Positions 16,014 to 24,495 of a DNA stretch of 64,000 bases are shown here, piece after piece. The stretch is taken from the NCBI GenBank assembly GCA_964352475.1, contig CAYGSL010000012.1, forward strand, positions 1 to 64,000, read 5' to 3'. The notes beneath the pieces were generated by a model. The model was not told where the DNA came from, searched no databases, and saw only the letters and a list, made by a program, of their open reading frames with translations. The DNA is from JAUIET01 sp964352475 (GTDB lineage Bacteria > Pseudomonadota > Gammaproteobacteria > Pseudomonadales > JAUIET01). The position numbers were made by a program, and so were the translations under genes. How positions within the stretch are numbered: the first letter of the stretch is position 1; the number at the start of each line of letters is the position of its first letter.

Positions 16014-17705
16014 TCAATTATTGTGGCGGATGTGCTCGACAGCTTGATAGGCAAATGTCATGGCAGAAGCAATGGTCGCCCCTGCACCAGGATAAGAGTC
16101 GCCGAATACGGCGCCTGAACAATTGCCTGTGGCATAAAGCCCACTGATCAGCTCACCCTGGGTGTTAAATACCTGGCCGTTCTGGTCGCACTTCAGGCCA
16201 CCCTTGGTACTTAAGTCACCTGGGTAGATCCTCAGAGCGTAGTAAGGTCCTTTGCTGAGTGGCGCAAGGCTGGGGTTGGGAGTAACGCGCGGGTCAGCGT
16301 AATAGCGATCGTGTAAACTTTCACCACGCAGAAAATCTTTGTCCTGGCCGTCGATGGCAAACTTGTTAAAGCGCCGCACGGTTAATTCCAGGTTTGCTGC
16401 ATTTATGTTCAGTTTTCCTGCCAGCTCCTTCAGGGTGTCGGCCTTGACCAGAAAATCATCATTTAAGATATCGGCACCCAGGGCAGAATCCGGTTGTGCC
16501 TTTGCCGGCCCTATTGGGCCAACCGGGTATCGCTGCCGATAGTTGGCGTCGATAATCATAAAGCATGGCAGGCAGTTTCCTTCACGGGCGTGAACTTGCA
16601 GCTGAATTTTGGTCAGTTCTTCATACGGTTTTGCTTCATTAACAAAGCGGCGGCCGTCCGAATTAACAAAGATACTACCCGGCATGGACTTGCCTGAAAT
16701 CAGCGCTTCAGCAACTCCGTCGGGGCGAATATAGGTTGGCGTCCACCACGCGCACTGCATATGCTCAAACGCCGCGCCTATGCGTGCACCCAGCGCAACC
16801 GCATCGCCAGTGTCTCCGTCTGATGCAGCCGTCCAATCACCGGTAACAAACTTGTATTGGTAGTTTTGCCGAAGCTTGGTATTTTTAGCAAAGCCTCCAG
16901 AGGCCAAAATAACCCCTCGTCTTGCTTTGATGGTTTTTAGTTGCCCGTCCAGCTTGATTGCAACACCACGTACCTTACCGTTCTTGCTTTGCAGTAATTT
17001 AAGTACCCGCGCGTTACACCAGACAGGTACATTTTTCTCAAGCAGCGACTTCCTCAGGCGTATTACCAAAGCTCTACCCATGGTCTGGCGTCTGTCTTCA
17101 CGACTGCGCAATCGCTGAGGAATATCCAACCAGTAGCTGAGCAGGCGCTTGGCCAGGATAAAATACGCATTCGCTTTAAACTTCGCTATGCTCTGGCCTT
17201 CCACGGCGGTGACCGCAAAGCGATTCAAAATACCTTGATTGGCGGGTTTTCTAACACTATCAATGTGTTCGCCTATGGAGCGAATAGAAATCGGTTCGGG
17301 TTCCATGGAGCGACCGCCTTGCTTGAAACCTTCAAACTCAGGGTAGTAGTCCATGTATTCCGGCATTGGCGTGTAACGAACATGTGTCTGCTCACGCAGA
17401 AGCTGCAGCATTTTAGGGCCAGCATCGATGAAGGCTTGCAGGCGTGACTGCGAGACCTGGCCGGCGACTTTCTGTATGTATCTTAAGCCCTCGGCTTCGG
17501 AGTCTTCAATTCCTACGTCGACTATCTGCTTGTTCGCGGGTATCCACACAACACCGCCAGACATAGCCGTTGTACCACCCCACAGCTCTGTTTTTTCAAG
17601 AACAATACTCTCAAAACCCGCAAGTGACGCGAACAGGCCAGCACTCATTCCACCCGCACCACTTCCTACAACGACGACATCCGTCTCGAAGTCCCAATCT
17701 GCCAT
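16014..17705 (-). CDS. FAD-dependent dehydrogenase, 3-ketosteroid delta-1-dehydrogenase-like
   Basis: A complete 563-residue flavoprotein of the fumarate reductase/KstD family. FAD-binding GSGAGG is at 14-19, ELWGGTTAMSGGVVW follows, and the C-terminal GLYATGNCSGAVFGDSYPGAGATI closes the FAD domain as in KstD. The family removes hydrogens from C1-C2 of 3-ketosteroids or related enones. Other FAD-dependent reductases share this fold, so steroid activity is inference. It starts 5 bases after the FabH-like gene, suggesting a shared lipid or sterol role. Its stop is 22 bases from the assembly gap. Confidence 0.87.
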   Translation of the reverse strand: MADWDFETDVVVVGSGAGGMSAGLFASLAGFESIVLEKTELWGGTTAMSGGVVWIPANKQIVDVGIEDSEAEGLRYIQKVAGQVSQSRLQAFIDAGPKMLQLLREQTHVRYTPMPEYMDYYPEFEGFKQGGRSMEPEPISIRSIGEHIDSVRKPANQGILNRFAVTAVEGQSIAKFKANAYFILAKRLLSYWLDIPQRLRSREDRRQTMGRALVIRLRKSLLEKNVPVWCNARVLKLLQSKNGKVRGVAIKLDGQLKTIKARRGVILASGGFAKNTKLRQNYQYKFVTGDWTAASDGDTGDAVALGARIGAAFEHMQCAWWTPTYIRPDGVAEALISGKSMPGSIFVNSDGRRFVNEAKPYEELTKIQLQVHAREGNCLPCFMIIDANYRQRYPVGPIGPAKAQPDSALGADILNDDFLVKADTLKELAGKLNINAANLELTVRRFNKFAIDGQDKDFLRGESLHDRYYADPRVTPNPSLAPLSKGPYYALRIYPGDLSTKGGLKCDQNGQVFNTQGELISGLYATGNCSGAVFGDSYPGAGATIASAMTFAYQAVEHIRHNN

Positions 17706-17710
17706 AGACG

Positions 17711-18832
17711 CTAATTCTTTTGTACGATTACGCTACCAACCGAGTAGCCAGCTCCAAAGGAACATATTACGCCTACTTCGCCGCTACTCAAATCTTCATT
17801 GTTTAAATGAAATGCAATGATTGAACCGGCAGAGCTTGTGTTTGCATAGCGATCAAGAATCACTGGTGCCTCTTCGGCTGTTGCGTCGCGCCCCAGTACT
17901 CGCTTACTCACCAGTTGATTCATACTCAGATTGGCTTGATGCAGCCACAGCCGTTTGCAGTCCTCGTTTGATATCTCCAGGTCCGCCAAATGCTGCACTA
18001 TCTGCTCGGCTACCATTGGGCACACTTCCTTGAACACCTTGCGGCCGTTTTGCACGAAAAGCTTGTCCACAGAGCCCACGCCGGATTCATCTCCGCGATT
18101 AAGGAATCCAAAATTATTACGGATATTATTGGAATAAACGGTTTTCAAACGGCTACCAAGAATACGATAACCTGCATCTTCGCCGGCTCTGAGAATAACG
18201 GCTGTACAGGCATCACCGAAAATAAAGTGGCTATCCCTATCGCGAAAATTGAGATGCCCCGAACATATTTCGGGATTCACCATCAGAACGGTTTGTGCGC
18301 TGTTGTTTCGAATAGCATCAACACCGGTTTGAATGCCAAATGTGGCAGACGAGCATGCCACATTCATATCAAACGCATACCCGTCTATACCAAGTGCGGC
18401 TTGAACCTCAACGGCTACTGCCGGATAAGGGCGCTGCAGGTTTGAGCACGCCACAATAACGGCATCGATTTCCGCCGCTGTTACACCTGCCTGATCCATT
18501 GCCTGATAAGCGGCACCAACCGCCATTTCACACTGGATTGAATGCTCATCATTGCTTCGATCTGGCAATTCAGGACACATGCGCTCAGGATCAACGATTC
18601 CGCTGCGATTCATAACATAGCGGCTATGAATTCCCGAAGCTTTCTCAATAAACTCAGTGCTTGAGGTATCCAGTGCCTGCAATTCACCCGATGAAATTTC
18701 ATCAGCGTGAGCTGAATTGTACTGCTGAACATAACTGTTAAAAGCGCGTACCAACTCTTCATTACTAACCGATTCATGGGGCGTATACAATCCGGTACCG
18801 ATTATAGAAACCGCCTCTGCATTGTTATTCAT
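17711..18832 (-). CDS. Beta-ketoacyl-ACP synthase III, long FabH-like type
   Basis: A 373-residue thiolase-fold condensing enzyme. The triad is intact: C160 (NVACSSATFG), H298 (WLHQAN) and N331 (YANTSSAG). Its length, the extended N-terminal region and the segment GHLNFRDRDSHFIFGDACTAV fit the P. aeruginosa PA3286 type, which joins medium-chain acyl-CoA from beta-oxidation to malonyl-ACP, rather than housekeeping FabH (about 320 residues). This assignment is from remembered sequence and unverified. It is first in a two-gene unit with the KstD-like gene. Confidence 0.9.
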   Translation of the reverse strand: MNNNAEAVSIIGTGLYTPHESVSNEELVRAFNSYVQQYNSAHADEISSGELQALDTSSTEFIEKASGIHSRYVMNRSGIVDPERMCPELPDRSNDEHSIQCEMAVGAAYQAMDQAGVTAAEIDAVIVACSNLQRPYPAVAVEVQAALGIDGYAFDMNVACSSATFGIQTGVDAIRNNSAQTVLMVNPEICSGHLNFRDRDSHFIFGDACTAVILRAGEDAGYRILGSRLKTVYSNNIRNNFGFLNRGDESGVGSVDKLFVQNGRKVFKEVCPMVAEQIVQHLADLEISNEDCKRLWLHQANLSMNQLVSKRVLGRDATAEEAPVILDRYANTSSAGSIIAFHLNNEDLSSGEVGVICSFGAGYSVGSVIVQKN

Positions 18833-18895
18833 GGTTGCTGCCGTGCCTTTGATTGCCTGCGTAATTTCAGTACTGTGAACGCATAGGATTCTACA

Positions 18896-20806
18896 CTATT
18901 GTGCACTGTTCTTATCCTCTAGTTGGTACCAGCGCTCTGTTAATTCTTCCAGTGTATTCTGGGATGTTTCCAGCACTTTCAGGCGTTCGGCGATAAATTC
19001 GGGTGAATTTTTGTAAAACTCGCTGGCCAGTGTTTCCTGCTGTACCTGCGCCACCCTTGCTTCCAGACCGGCGATACGTTCGGGCAGATCTTTCAACTCG
19101 TGTTGTTCAGTAAAGCTAAGCCCGTTTTTGCGCGCCGCAGGCTCGTGACTCTGCGCTACAGCAGCGCGATCTTGTTCCGCAGCATTTCCTGCATCGGGTG
19201 ATGACTCGGCAACTGCCAGGCGCTGTTTTCTCGCCTGCCAATCAGAATAGCCACCCACATACTCATTGATCTGATTGCCTTGTTCGAACACCAATACACT
19301 GGTAACCACGTTATCCAGCAGCTGGCGATCATGACTGACCAGAAGCAAGGTTCCATCAAACTCCACCAATCTGTTTTCTAGCGCTTCCAGCATCTCGAAA
19401 TCAAGATCGTTACTGGGTTCGTCCAGCACCAGCAAGTTACAGGGGCGAGTGAACAATTTCGCCAGCAATACACGATTGCATTCCCCGCCAGAAAGAGCGC
19501 GAATCTTTGTTCGCGAGCGCTTCGGAGCAAATAAAAATTGCTGCAGATAGGAGATGACGTGACGCTCACGTCCACCTACGCTAACAAACTCTTTGCCATC
19601 AGCAACAAATTCAGCAACAGACAGCTTGCCGTTGAGCTCTTTGCGCAGTTGATCAAGATACGCAACTTGCAGTCCACTACCCAATTTCACGCTGCCGGAA
19701 TCGGCTTCCAGATTACCCAATAGCAAACCTAACAAGGTGGACTTGCCAACCCCGTTATTGCCAATGATTCCTATCCTGTCACCACGCATAACGCGCAAAC
19801 TGAAGTCAGTAACAACTTGCTCGTCGCCATAGCTCTTATTAAGCTTGCGTGCTTCAATCACCTTACGCCCTGACTGCTCTCCTTCCGCAGCTGCAATCTG
19901 TGCACGGCCCTGACGATTTACGCGCTCTTTTCGCTGCTCTCGCATCGTTTGCAAAGACCGTACCCGCCCTTCATTTCTGGTACGTCTTGCTTTTATTCCC
20001 TGGCGAATCCAGCGCTCTTCCTGGGCAAGCTTTTTATCAAACAGTGCGTTATGCCTATCTTCTTCCTCGTCAGCTTTTTCCTTAAGGCGTAAATACTGTT
20101 GAAAATCAGCCTCCCAGCTGAGCAGTCGACCGCGATCAATTTCCACAATTCGGCTGGCCAGTTTTTGCAGGAAGCTGCGGTCATGAGTAATCAACACGAT
20201 GCTACCTTCAAACCCGACAAGCTTGTTTTCCAGCCACTCTATGGTGTTGATGTCCAAATGGTTGGTTGGCTCATCCAGCAGCAGCAAATTGGGTGCAGAG
20301 ACCAGTGCCCTGGCCAGAGCTACCCGTCTGCGCCAGCCACCAGACAATGAACGTAGACTGTCTTTCCCATTCAACCCAAACTCAGATAGCACAGAATCTA
20401 CCTGTTGCTGCGGAGTCCAGCCACCGCCTTGCTCTATAGCATTCTGTAGCTGCTCCATATCGTGTAGCGAGCTTGAGGTAGCAACAGCCTCACTGAGCCG
20501 TTGATAGTCATCGATTAAGCATTGAAGATTACCCAGGCCTTGCAGCACGAAATCACTGACGCTGATGTCGTCATCATCGGGCAACTCCTGTGCCAATACA
20601 CTGATGCGCAAATGTTCTGCAAAATGTATTTCACCTCTGTCAAGCTCTTGCTGGCCTAATAGAATGCGCAGCAACGTTGATTTCCCCGCGCCATTGCGGC
20701 CGATTAAACCAATGCATTCCTTGCGCTCAATGCTGAAGTCGGCATTGTTCAGTATTACCTGGTCGGCGAACTCCAGTTGGGCGTTTTGTAGACGTATCAG
20801 ACTCAT
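18896..20806 (-). CDS. uup: ABC-F ATPase Uup
   Basis: A 636-residue soluble ABC-F protein with two nucleotide-binding domains and no membrane part. Walker A motifs are at about 36-44 (GRNGAGKST) and 347-356 (GNNGVGKST), signatures are LSGGWRRR and LSGGECNR, with DEPTNHLD and DEPSNDLD. The second aspartate motif has S for the usual T. A C-terminal coiled coil (about 560-636), the DNA-binding tail of Uup, separates it from other ABC-F members. Uup affects transposon excision and ribosome-associated stress in E. coli. Confidence 0.94.
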   Translation of the reverse strand: MSLIRLQNAQLEFADQVILNNADFSIERKECIGLIGRNGAGKSTLLRILLGQQELDRGEIHFAEHLRISVLAQELPDDDDISVSDFVLQGLGNLQCLIDDYQRLSEAVATSSSLHDMEQLQNAIEQGGGWTPQQQVDSVLSEFGLNGKDSLRSLSGGWRRRVALARALVSAPNLLLLDEPTNHLDINTIEWLENKLVGFEGSIVLITHDRSFLQKLASRIVEIDRGRLLSWEADFQQYLRLKEKADEEEDRHNALFDKKLAQEERWIRQGIKARRTRNEGRVRSLQTMREQRKERVNRQGRAQIAAAEGEQSGRKVIEARKLNKSYGDEQVVTDFSLRVMRGDRIGIIGNNGVGKSTLLGLLLGNLEADSGSVKLGSGLQVAYLDQLRKELNGKLSVAEFVADGKEFVSVGGRERHVISYLQQFLFAPKRSRTKIRALSGGECNRVLLAKLFTRPCNLLVLDEPSNDLDFEMLEALENRLVEFDGTLLLVSHDRQLLDNVVTSVLVFEQGNQINEYVGGYSDWQARKQRLAVAESSPDAGNAAEQDRAAVAQSHEPAARKNGLSFTEQHELKDLPERIAGLEARVAQVQQETLASEFYKNSPEFIAERLKVLETSQNTLEELTERWYQLEDKNSAQ

Positions 20807-20877
20807 ATCAACAAATTATACAGAAGCGCAGAACAAGCTTTGCTACTCTTAGGGTTTGTTGAACAGTATTGCGTGTT

Positions 20878-21657
20878 ATGGACATAATTGAAGCCATTAT
20901 TCTCGGCATTGTGCAGGGTCTTACAGAGTTTTTACCCGTGAGCAGCAGTGGTCACATTGAACTTGGCAAGGCTGTGCTGGGTACTGAGGATGTCGGCATC
21001 GATTTCACCGTGCTGGTGCACGTTGCCACCGCTCTTGCATCAGTTTTGGTGTTTCGAAAAGCCATTGTCGAATTGATCCAGGGCATGTTGAAGTTGCGCT
21101 ACAACGAATCCTGGGAATACAGTCTTAAGCTGATTGTCTCTTCAATTCCAGTGGCAATTGTTGGTTTGTTCTATAAGGAAGAAGTGGAAAGCCTTTTTCA
21201 GGGTAATCTGACCCTGGTCGGCAGCATGCTTATTGTGACCGCCGCACTTCTAATGCTGACCACTTTGATCAAAGGTAGTGGCCGTTCAATAGGCTGGCAC
21301 CACGCTATTATCATTGGGATTGCACAAATGTTTGCTGTTATGCCAGGAATATCGCGCTCGGGAGCGACGATAGCAACCGCCTTGCTGATGCAGATAGACC
21401 GCGCAAAAGCCGCCAAGTTTTCGTTTCTTATGGTGCTAATCCCGATTTTTGGTCAAGCGCTACTGGACGGAATCGACATCTATGAAGACCCTTCATTGTG
21501 GTCTCTGAGTTTGAGCGTCAGCCTGGCCGGCTTTATTGCGGCATTTCTGTCTGGCTTGTTCGCCTGCACACTGATGCTGCGCATTGTTCAACAGGGCAAA
21601 CTGTATTACTTCAGTGCTTACTGCCTGATAGTGGGCCTGGTTGCAATATTTGGCTAG
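20878..21657 (+). CDS. uppP: Undecaprenyl-diphosphate phosphatase
   Basis: UppP/BacA recycles the C55 lipid carrier of peptidoglycan in the inner membrane; excess gives bacitracin resistance. The 259 residues form about seven to eight helices with catalytic motifs EFLPVSSSGH near the start and PGISRSGATI in the middle. I chose ATG 20878 because MDIIEAIILG is the usual N-terminus; TTG at 20869 would add three residues. The gene is alone on the plus strand, divergent from uup and convergent with aceK. Confidence 0.95.
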   Translation: MDIIEAIILGIVQGLTEFLPVSSSGHIELGKAVLGTEDVGIDFTVLVHVATALASVLVFRKAIVELIQGMLKLRYNESWEYSLKLIVSSIPVAIVGLFYKEEVESLFQGNLTLVGSMLIVTAALLMLTTLIKGSGRSIGWHHAIIIGIAQMFAVMPGISRSGATIATALLMQIDRAKAAKFSFLMVLIPIFGQALLDGIDIYEDPSLWSLSLSVSLAGFIAAFLSGLFACTLMLRIVQQGKLYYFSAYCLIVGLVAIFG

Positions 21658-21679
21658 CAACCAACCACGGTTTTGATGG

Positions 21680-23416
21680 CTAACGCTGCTGAAATCGCTT
21701 GATGCGACGATAAGGGTACACGCTTTCCACCGTGCCGCTGGCTATCTTTTCTTGCATTGCTTTCCAGAAACGATAGTCGTACAAATCGTCGTGTAATTCT
21801 TCAAATATTTTCCTGGCCGTTGCATTACCGGTGAAAAAAAGGCGGAACTCTTCCGGAAACACATCATTATCTGCAACACTGTACCAGGGCGTGCTTGCCA
21901 TGGCCTGCTCTTCGGTTTTAGGTTCGGGGATCTTCCGAAAGTTGCACTCTTCCATCAGGCAGATTTCATCGTAATCGTAAAACACCACGCGACCGTGCCG
22001 AGTCACGCCAAAATTCTTTAGCAACATGTCACCGGGAAAAATATTGGCGCCGGCCATTTGTTTAATCGCATTGCCGTATTCATCAATAACGTCGCGAATC
22101 TCATCATCGTTTTTTCCGGGCAAGAACAAATTGAGAGGAATCATGCGACGTTCTACATAACAGTGGCGAAGTCTAAGAATATTGCCGTTCTCCTCAAGAA
22201 CCGAAGGAACCTCTTTTCTCAGCTCTTTCAATAATTCATCTGAGAAACGGCGACGGTCAAACACCAGGTTATCAAACTCCTGAGTGTCGGCCATCCGCCC
22301 TGCGCGCTCATGCAACTTAACCAGGGTGTATTTTTCTTTGACCTCATCACGTGTCATGGATTTGGGTGGCGTAAAACGGTCTTTGATTACCTTGAAAACA
22401 TAATTGAACGACGGCAATGTAAACACCAACATCACCATACCTTTGATTCCAGGCGCTATCACAAACTGGTCTTGTGCTTTTTTTATTTGCCTGACCGAGT
22501 AGCGCACAAACTCTGTTTTCGCGTGCTTTGGAAAGCCGATGGCAGCGTACATTTCAAACACTGGTTTACGTGGCATAAAGCTGCGCAGAAATGCGACGTA
22601 TTGCGAGGGTTGATCGGTATACACCATGAAATAGGTTCGAGTGAAGCTGAACACGATGCTGATATCACTGCTGTCCAACAGCAAGGTATCAACGTATAGC
22701 GCATTGCCCGTATCATCAGCATGCAAGATTGGCATTACGAAGGGGTAGATCAGGCCAAGACATATTGTTCTACCCACTAGGTAAGCGGCCTTGTTTCGAA
22801 AGAACAGACTGCGTAACACCTGCACTTCAACGTCGTCAGCCGTGGCACCGGTAGGTAATTTCGGGATCAGGTCGCGTTGAATGACTTCCTGAATAAAGTC
22901 TACATCCCTATCCAAGTCCTCAAAGTTGTTCTCCAGGCCACTGTCTTCTATAAGTTGTGACAACAGCTCTCTGGCGGGTATTGATCCTGAATACGAGCGA
23001 TAGATGTTATCGTCAACTTCCCTGCCTACCGGCGCAGTGGAGTGATCGGCAAACGCGTACTTATCCCGGATCACCCGGTGCTGGAATATGTGGCAGTAAA
23101 CTGAATTATAGAAGCTCTCAACCACCTCTATGTTGCGGTGATTTTCAATCAAGGGAACGAATTTTGTTTTAACTTCAATCCACAGTAGCGGGTCTTCAAG
23201 ATTGCTGTCTACCGTCGTTCTGGCAAGCTCAACAACCTGTGCAATTTTCTGTTGATACAGAGTTTGCCTGCGCTGCTGTGCGTCATGCACATCCAGCCAT
23301 GCTGCGTTCTCGAAGCGAACGTGGGCACCTAGTGTCAGGTTCAAATAGTCCGCAAAGAAAGAGTCGAAACCATTAACGATCAACTGCGCCAGGCGAAAAG
23401 CCCTAGCGCGGATCAT
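21680..23416 (-). CDS. aceK: Isocitrate dehydrogenase kinase/phosphatase
   Basis: AceK (578 residues, usual size) switches isocitrate dehydrogenase off and on and so sets the split between the TCA cycle and the glyoxylate shunt. The N-terminal regulatory half begins AQLIVNGFDSFFADYL. The kinase part has the ATP loop APGIKGMVM near 320 and GDMLLKNFGVTRHGRVVFYDYDEI around 460-485. Unusually, the ATG overlaps the korB stop by four bases, making aceK the last gene of the kor operon; in enterobacteria it follows aceA, and neither aceA nor aceB is visible here. Confidence 0.97.
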   Translation of the reverse strand: MIRARAFRLAQLIVNGFDSFFADYLNLTLGAHVRFENAAWLDVHDAQQRRQTLYQQKIAQVVELARTTVDSNLEDPLLWIEVKTKFVPLIENHRNIEVVESFYNSVYCHIFQHRVIRDKYAFADHSTAPVGREVDDNIYRSYSGSIPARELLSQLIEDSGLENNFEDLDRDVDFIQEVIQRDLIPKLPTGATADDVEVQVLRSLFFRNKAAYLVGRTICLGLIYPFVMPILHADDTGNALYVDTLLLDSSDISIVFSFTRTYFMVYTDQPSQYVAFLRSFMPRKPVFEMYAAIGFPKHAKTEFVRYSVRQIKKAQDQFVIAPGIKGMVMLVFTLPSFNYVFKVIKDRFTPPKSMTRDEVKEKYTLVKLHERAGRMADTQEFDNLVFDRRRFSDELLKELRKEVPSVLEENGNILRLRHCYVERRMIPLNLFLPGKNDDEIRDVIDEYGNAIKQMAGANIFPGDMLLKNFGVTRHGRVVFYDYDEICLMEECNFRKIPEPKTEEQAMASTPWYSVADNDVFPEEFRLFFTGNATARKIFEELHDDLYDYRFWKAMQEKIASGTVESVYPYRRIKRFQQR

Positions 23417-24465
23417 CGCAGACTGTCGTTGATTTTTTGCAGCGCCTGATTACCCGGGCACAGTTCAGCTTCGGTCATTTTATTCAGAGGTCGCTCGGAG
23501 GTATCCAGTACAGAGTGCAAGTCAGCTGTATCCGGGTCCATGTACAGCAGGCCAGTAAGAATCTCACCAGACTCGGCATGCTGTGTCGCGGCGGCCAGTG
23601 CGGCTGAACGATCACGCAAGTTATAGTCTTTACCATTTTTTCGCAGATGAACGACTGAACCGTCGTGCAAACACACTTCTTGACTGGCGCCCTCTTCATA
23701 GCGGGTGGTTATTTCTTCCTGCATAGGTACAAAATCCACCGTACCCGTGGCTTGCATATGGTCTCTGATAAACTCATAGCTTTTAGTGGACCCCGGGTTG
23801 TTGTTGAACGTTACACAGGGAGACAGTACATCAATGAACGCAAAGCCCTGATGCGATACGGCCGCTTTAATCAGGGGAATTAACTGTTCCTTATCACCGG
23901 AGAAAGAGCGTGCAACAAAGTCGGCGCCCAACTGAATAGCCAGCGCACACAAATCGATGGACTCGTATTGATTAGCAGCCCCTTTTTTACTGTGGGAGCC
24001 AACGTCTGCGGTAGCGGAATCCTGGCCTTTGGTTAGACCGTAGCAGCCATTGTTCTCCACAATATAGAGCATGTTCAGATTCCGCCGCACTACATGCGAG
24101 AACTGCCCCATTCCGATTGACGCTGTATCGCCGTCACCAGACACACCTATGTAGGTAAGATCACGATTCGCAAGGTTCGCACCTGTTGCTACAGACGGCA
24201 TACGCCCATGCACTGAATTAAACCCATGCGAATTACTCAGGAAGTAGGTAGGTGTTTTTGACGAACAACCAATACCGGATATTTTAGCCACGGTATGCGG
24301 CTCAATCGACATCTCAAAACAGGCCTGAATAATTGCGCTGCTGATGGAATCGTGTCCACAGCCGGCGCAAAGCGTTGATAACGCGCCTTCGTAATCTGCC
24401 GCCGTATAACCAATGGCATTAGTTGGCGCTTCCGGGTGCCTGAAAGATGGCTTGATGTAACTCAT
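23413..24465 (-). CDS. korB: 2-oxoacid:ferredoxin oxidoreductase, beta subunit
   Basis: This 350-residue subunit binds thiamine diphosphate and a [4Fe-4S] cluster. Cluster cysteines fit C33, C36, C67 and C217, the spacing known for two-subunit enzymes. The TPP motif is GDGD at 110-113 with N138-N139. Together with KorA it interconverts a 2-oxoacid, CoA and ferredoxin with acyl-CoA and CO2; 2-oxoglutarate is the likely substrate from subunit type and the coupled aceK. It lies 30 bases after korA and overlaps aceK by four. Confidence 0.92.
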   Translation of the reverse strand: MSYIKPSFRHPEAPTNAIGYTAADYEGALSTLCAGCGHDSISSAIIQACFEMSIEPHTVAKISGIGCSSKTPTYFLSNSHGFNSVHGRMPSVATGANLANRDLTYIGVSGDGDTASIGMGQFSHVVRRNLNMLYIVENNGCYGLTKGQDSATADVGSHSKKGAANQYESIDLCALAIQLGADFVARSFSGDKEQLIPLIKAAVSHQGFAFIDVLSPCVTFNNNPGSTKSYEFIRDHMQATGTVDFVPMQEEITTRYEEGASQEVCLHDGSVVHLRKNGKDYNLRDRSAALAAATQHAESGEILTGLLYMDPDTADLHSVLDTSERPLNKMTEAELCPGNQALQKINDSLR

Positions 24466-24495
24466 TGGGTGAGACTCTTGTCAATAATTTGCATA

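Noticed and set aside
15701..16147. Plus-strand open frames crossing the assembly gap
   Set aside because: They run through 100 N and lie over the MBL hydrolase and flavoprotein in the opposite sense; they are artefacts of unknown bases.
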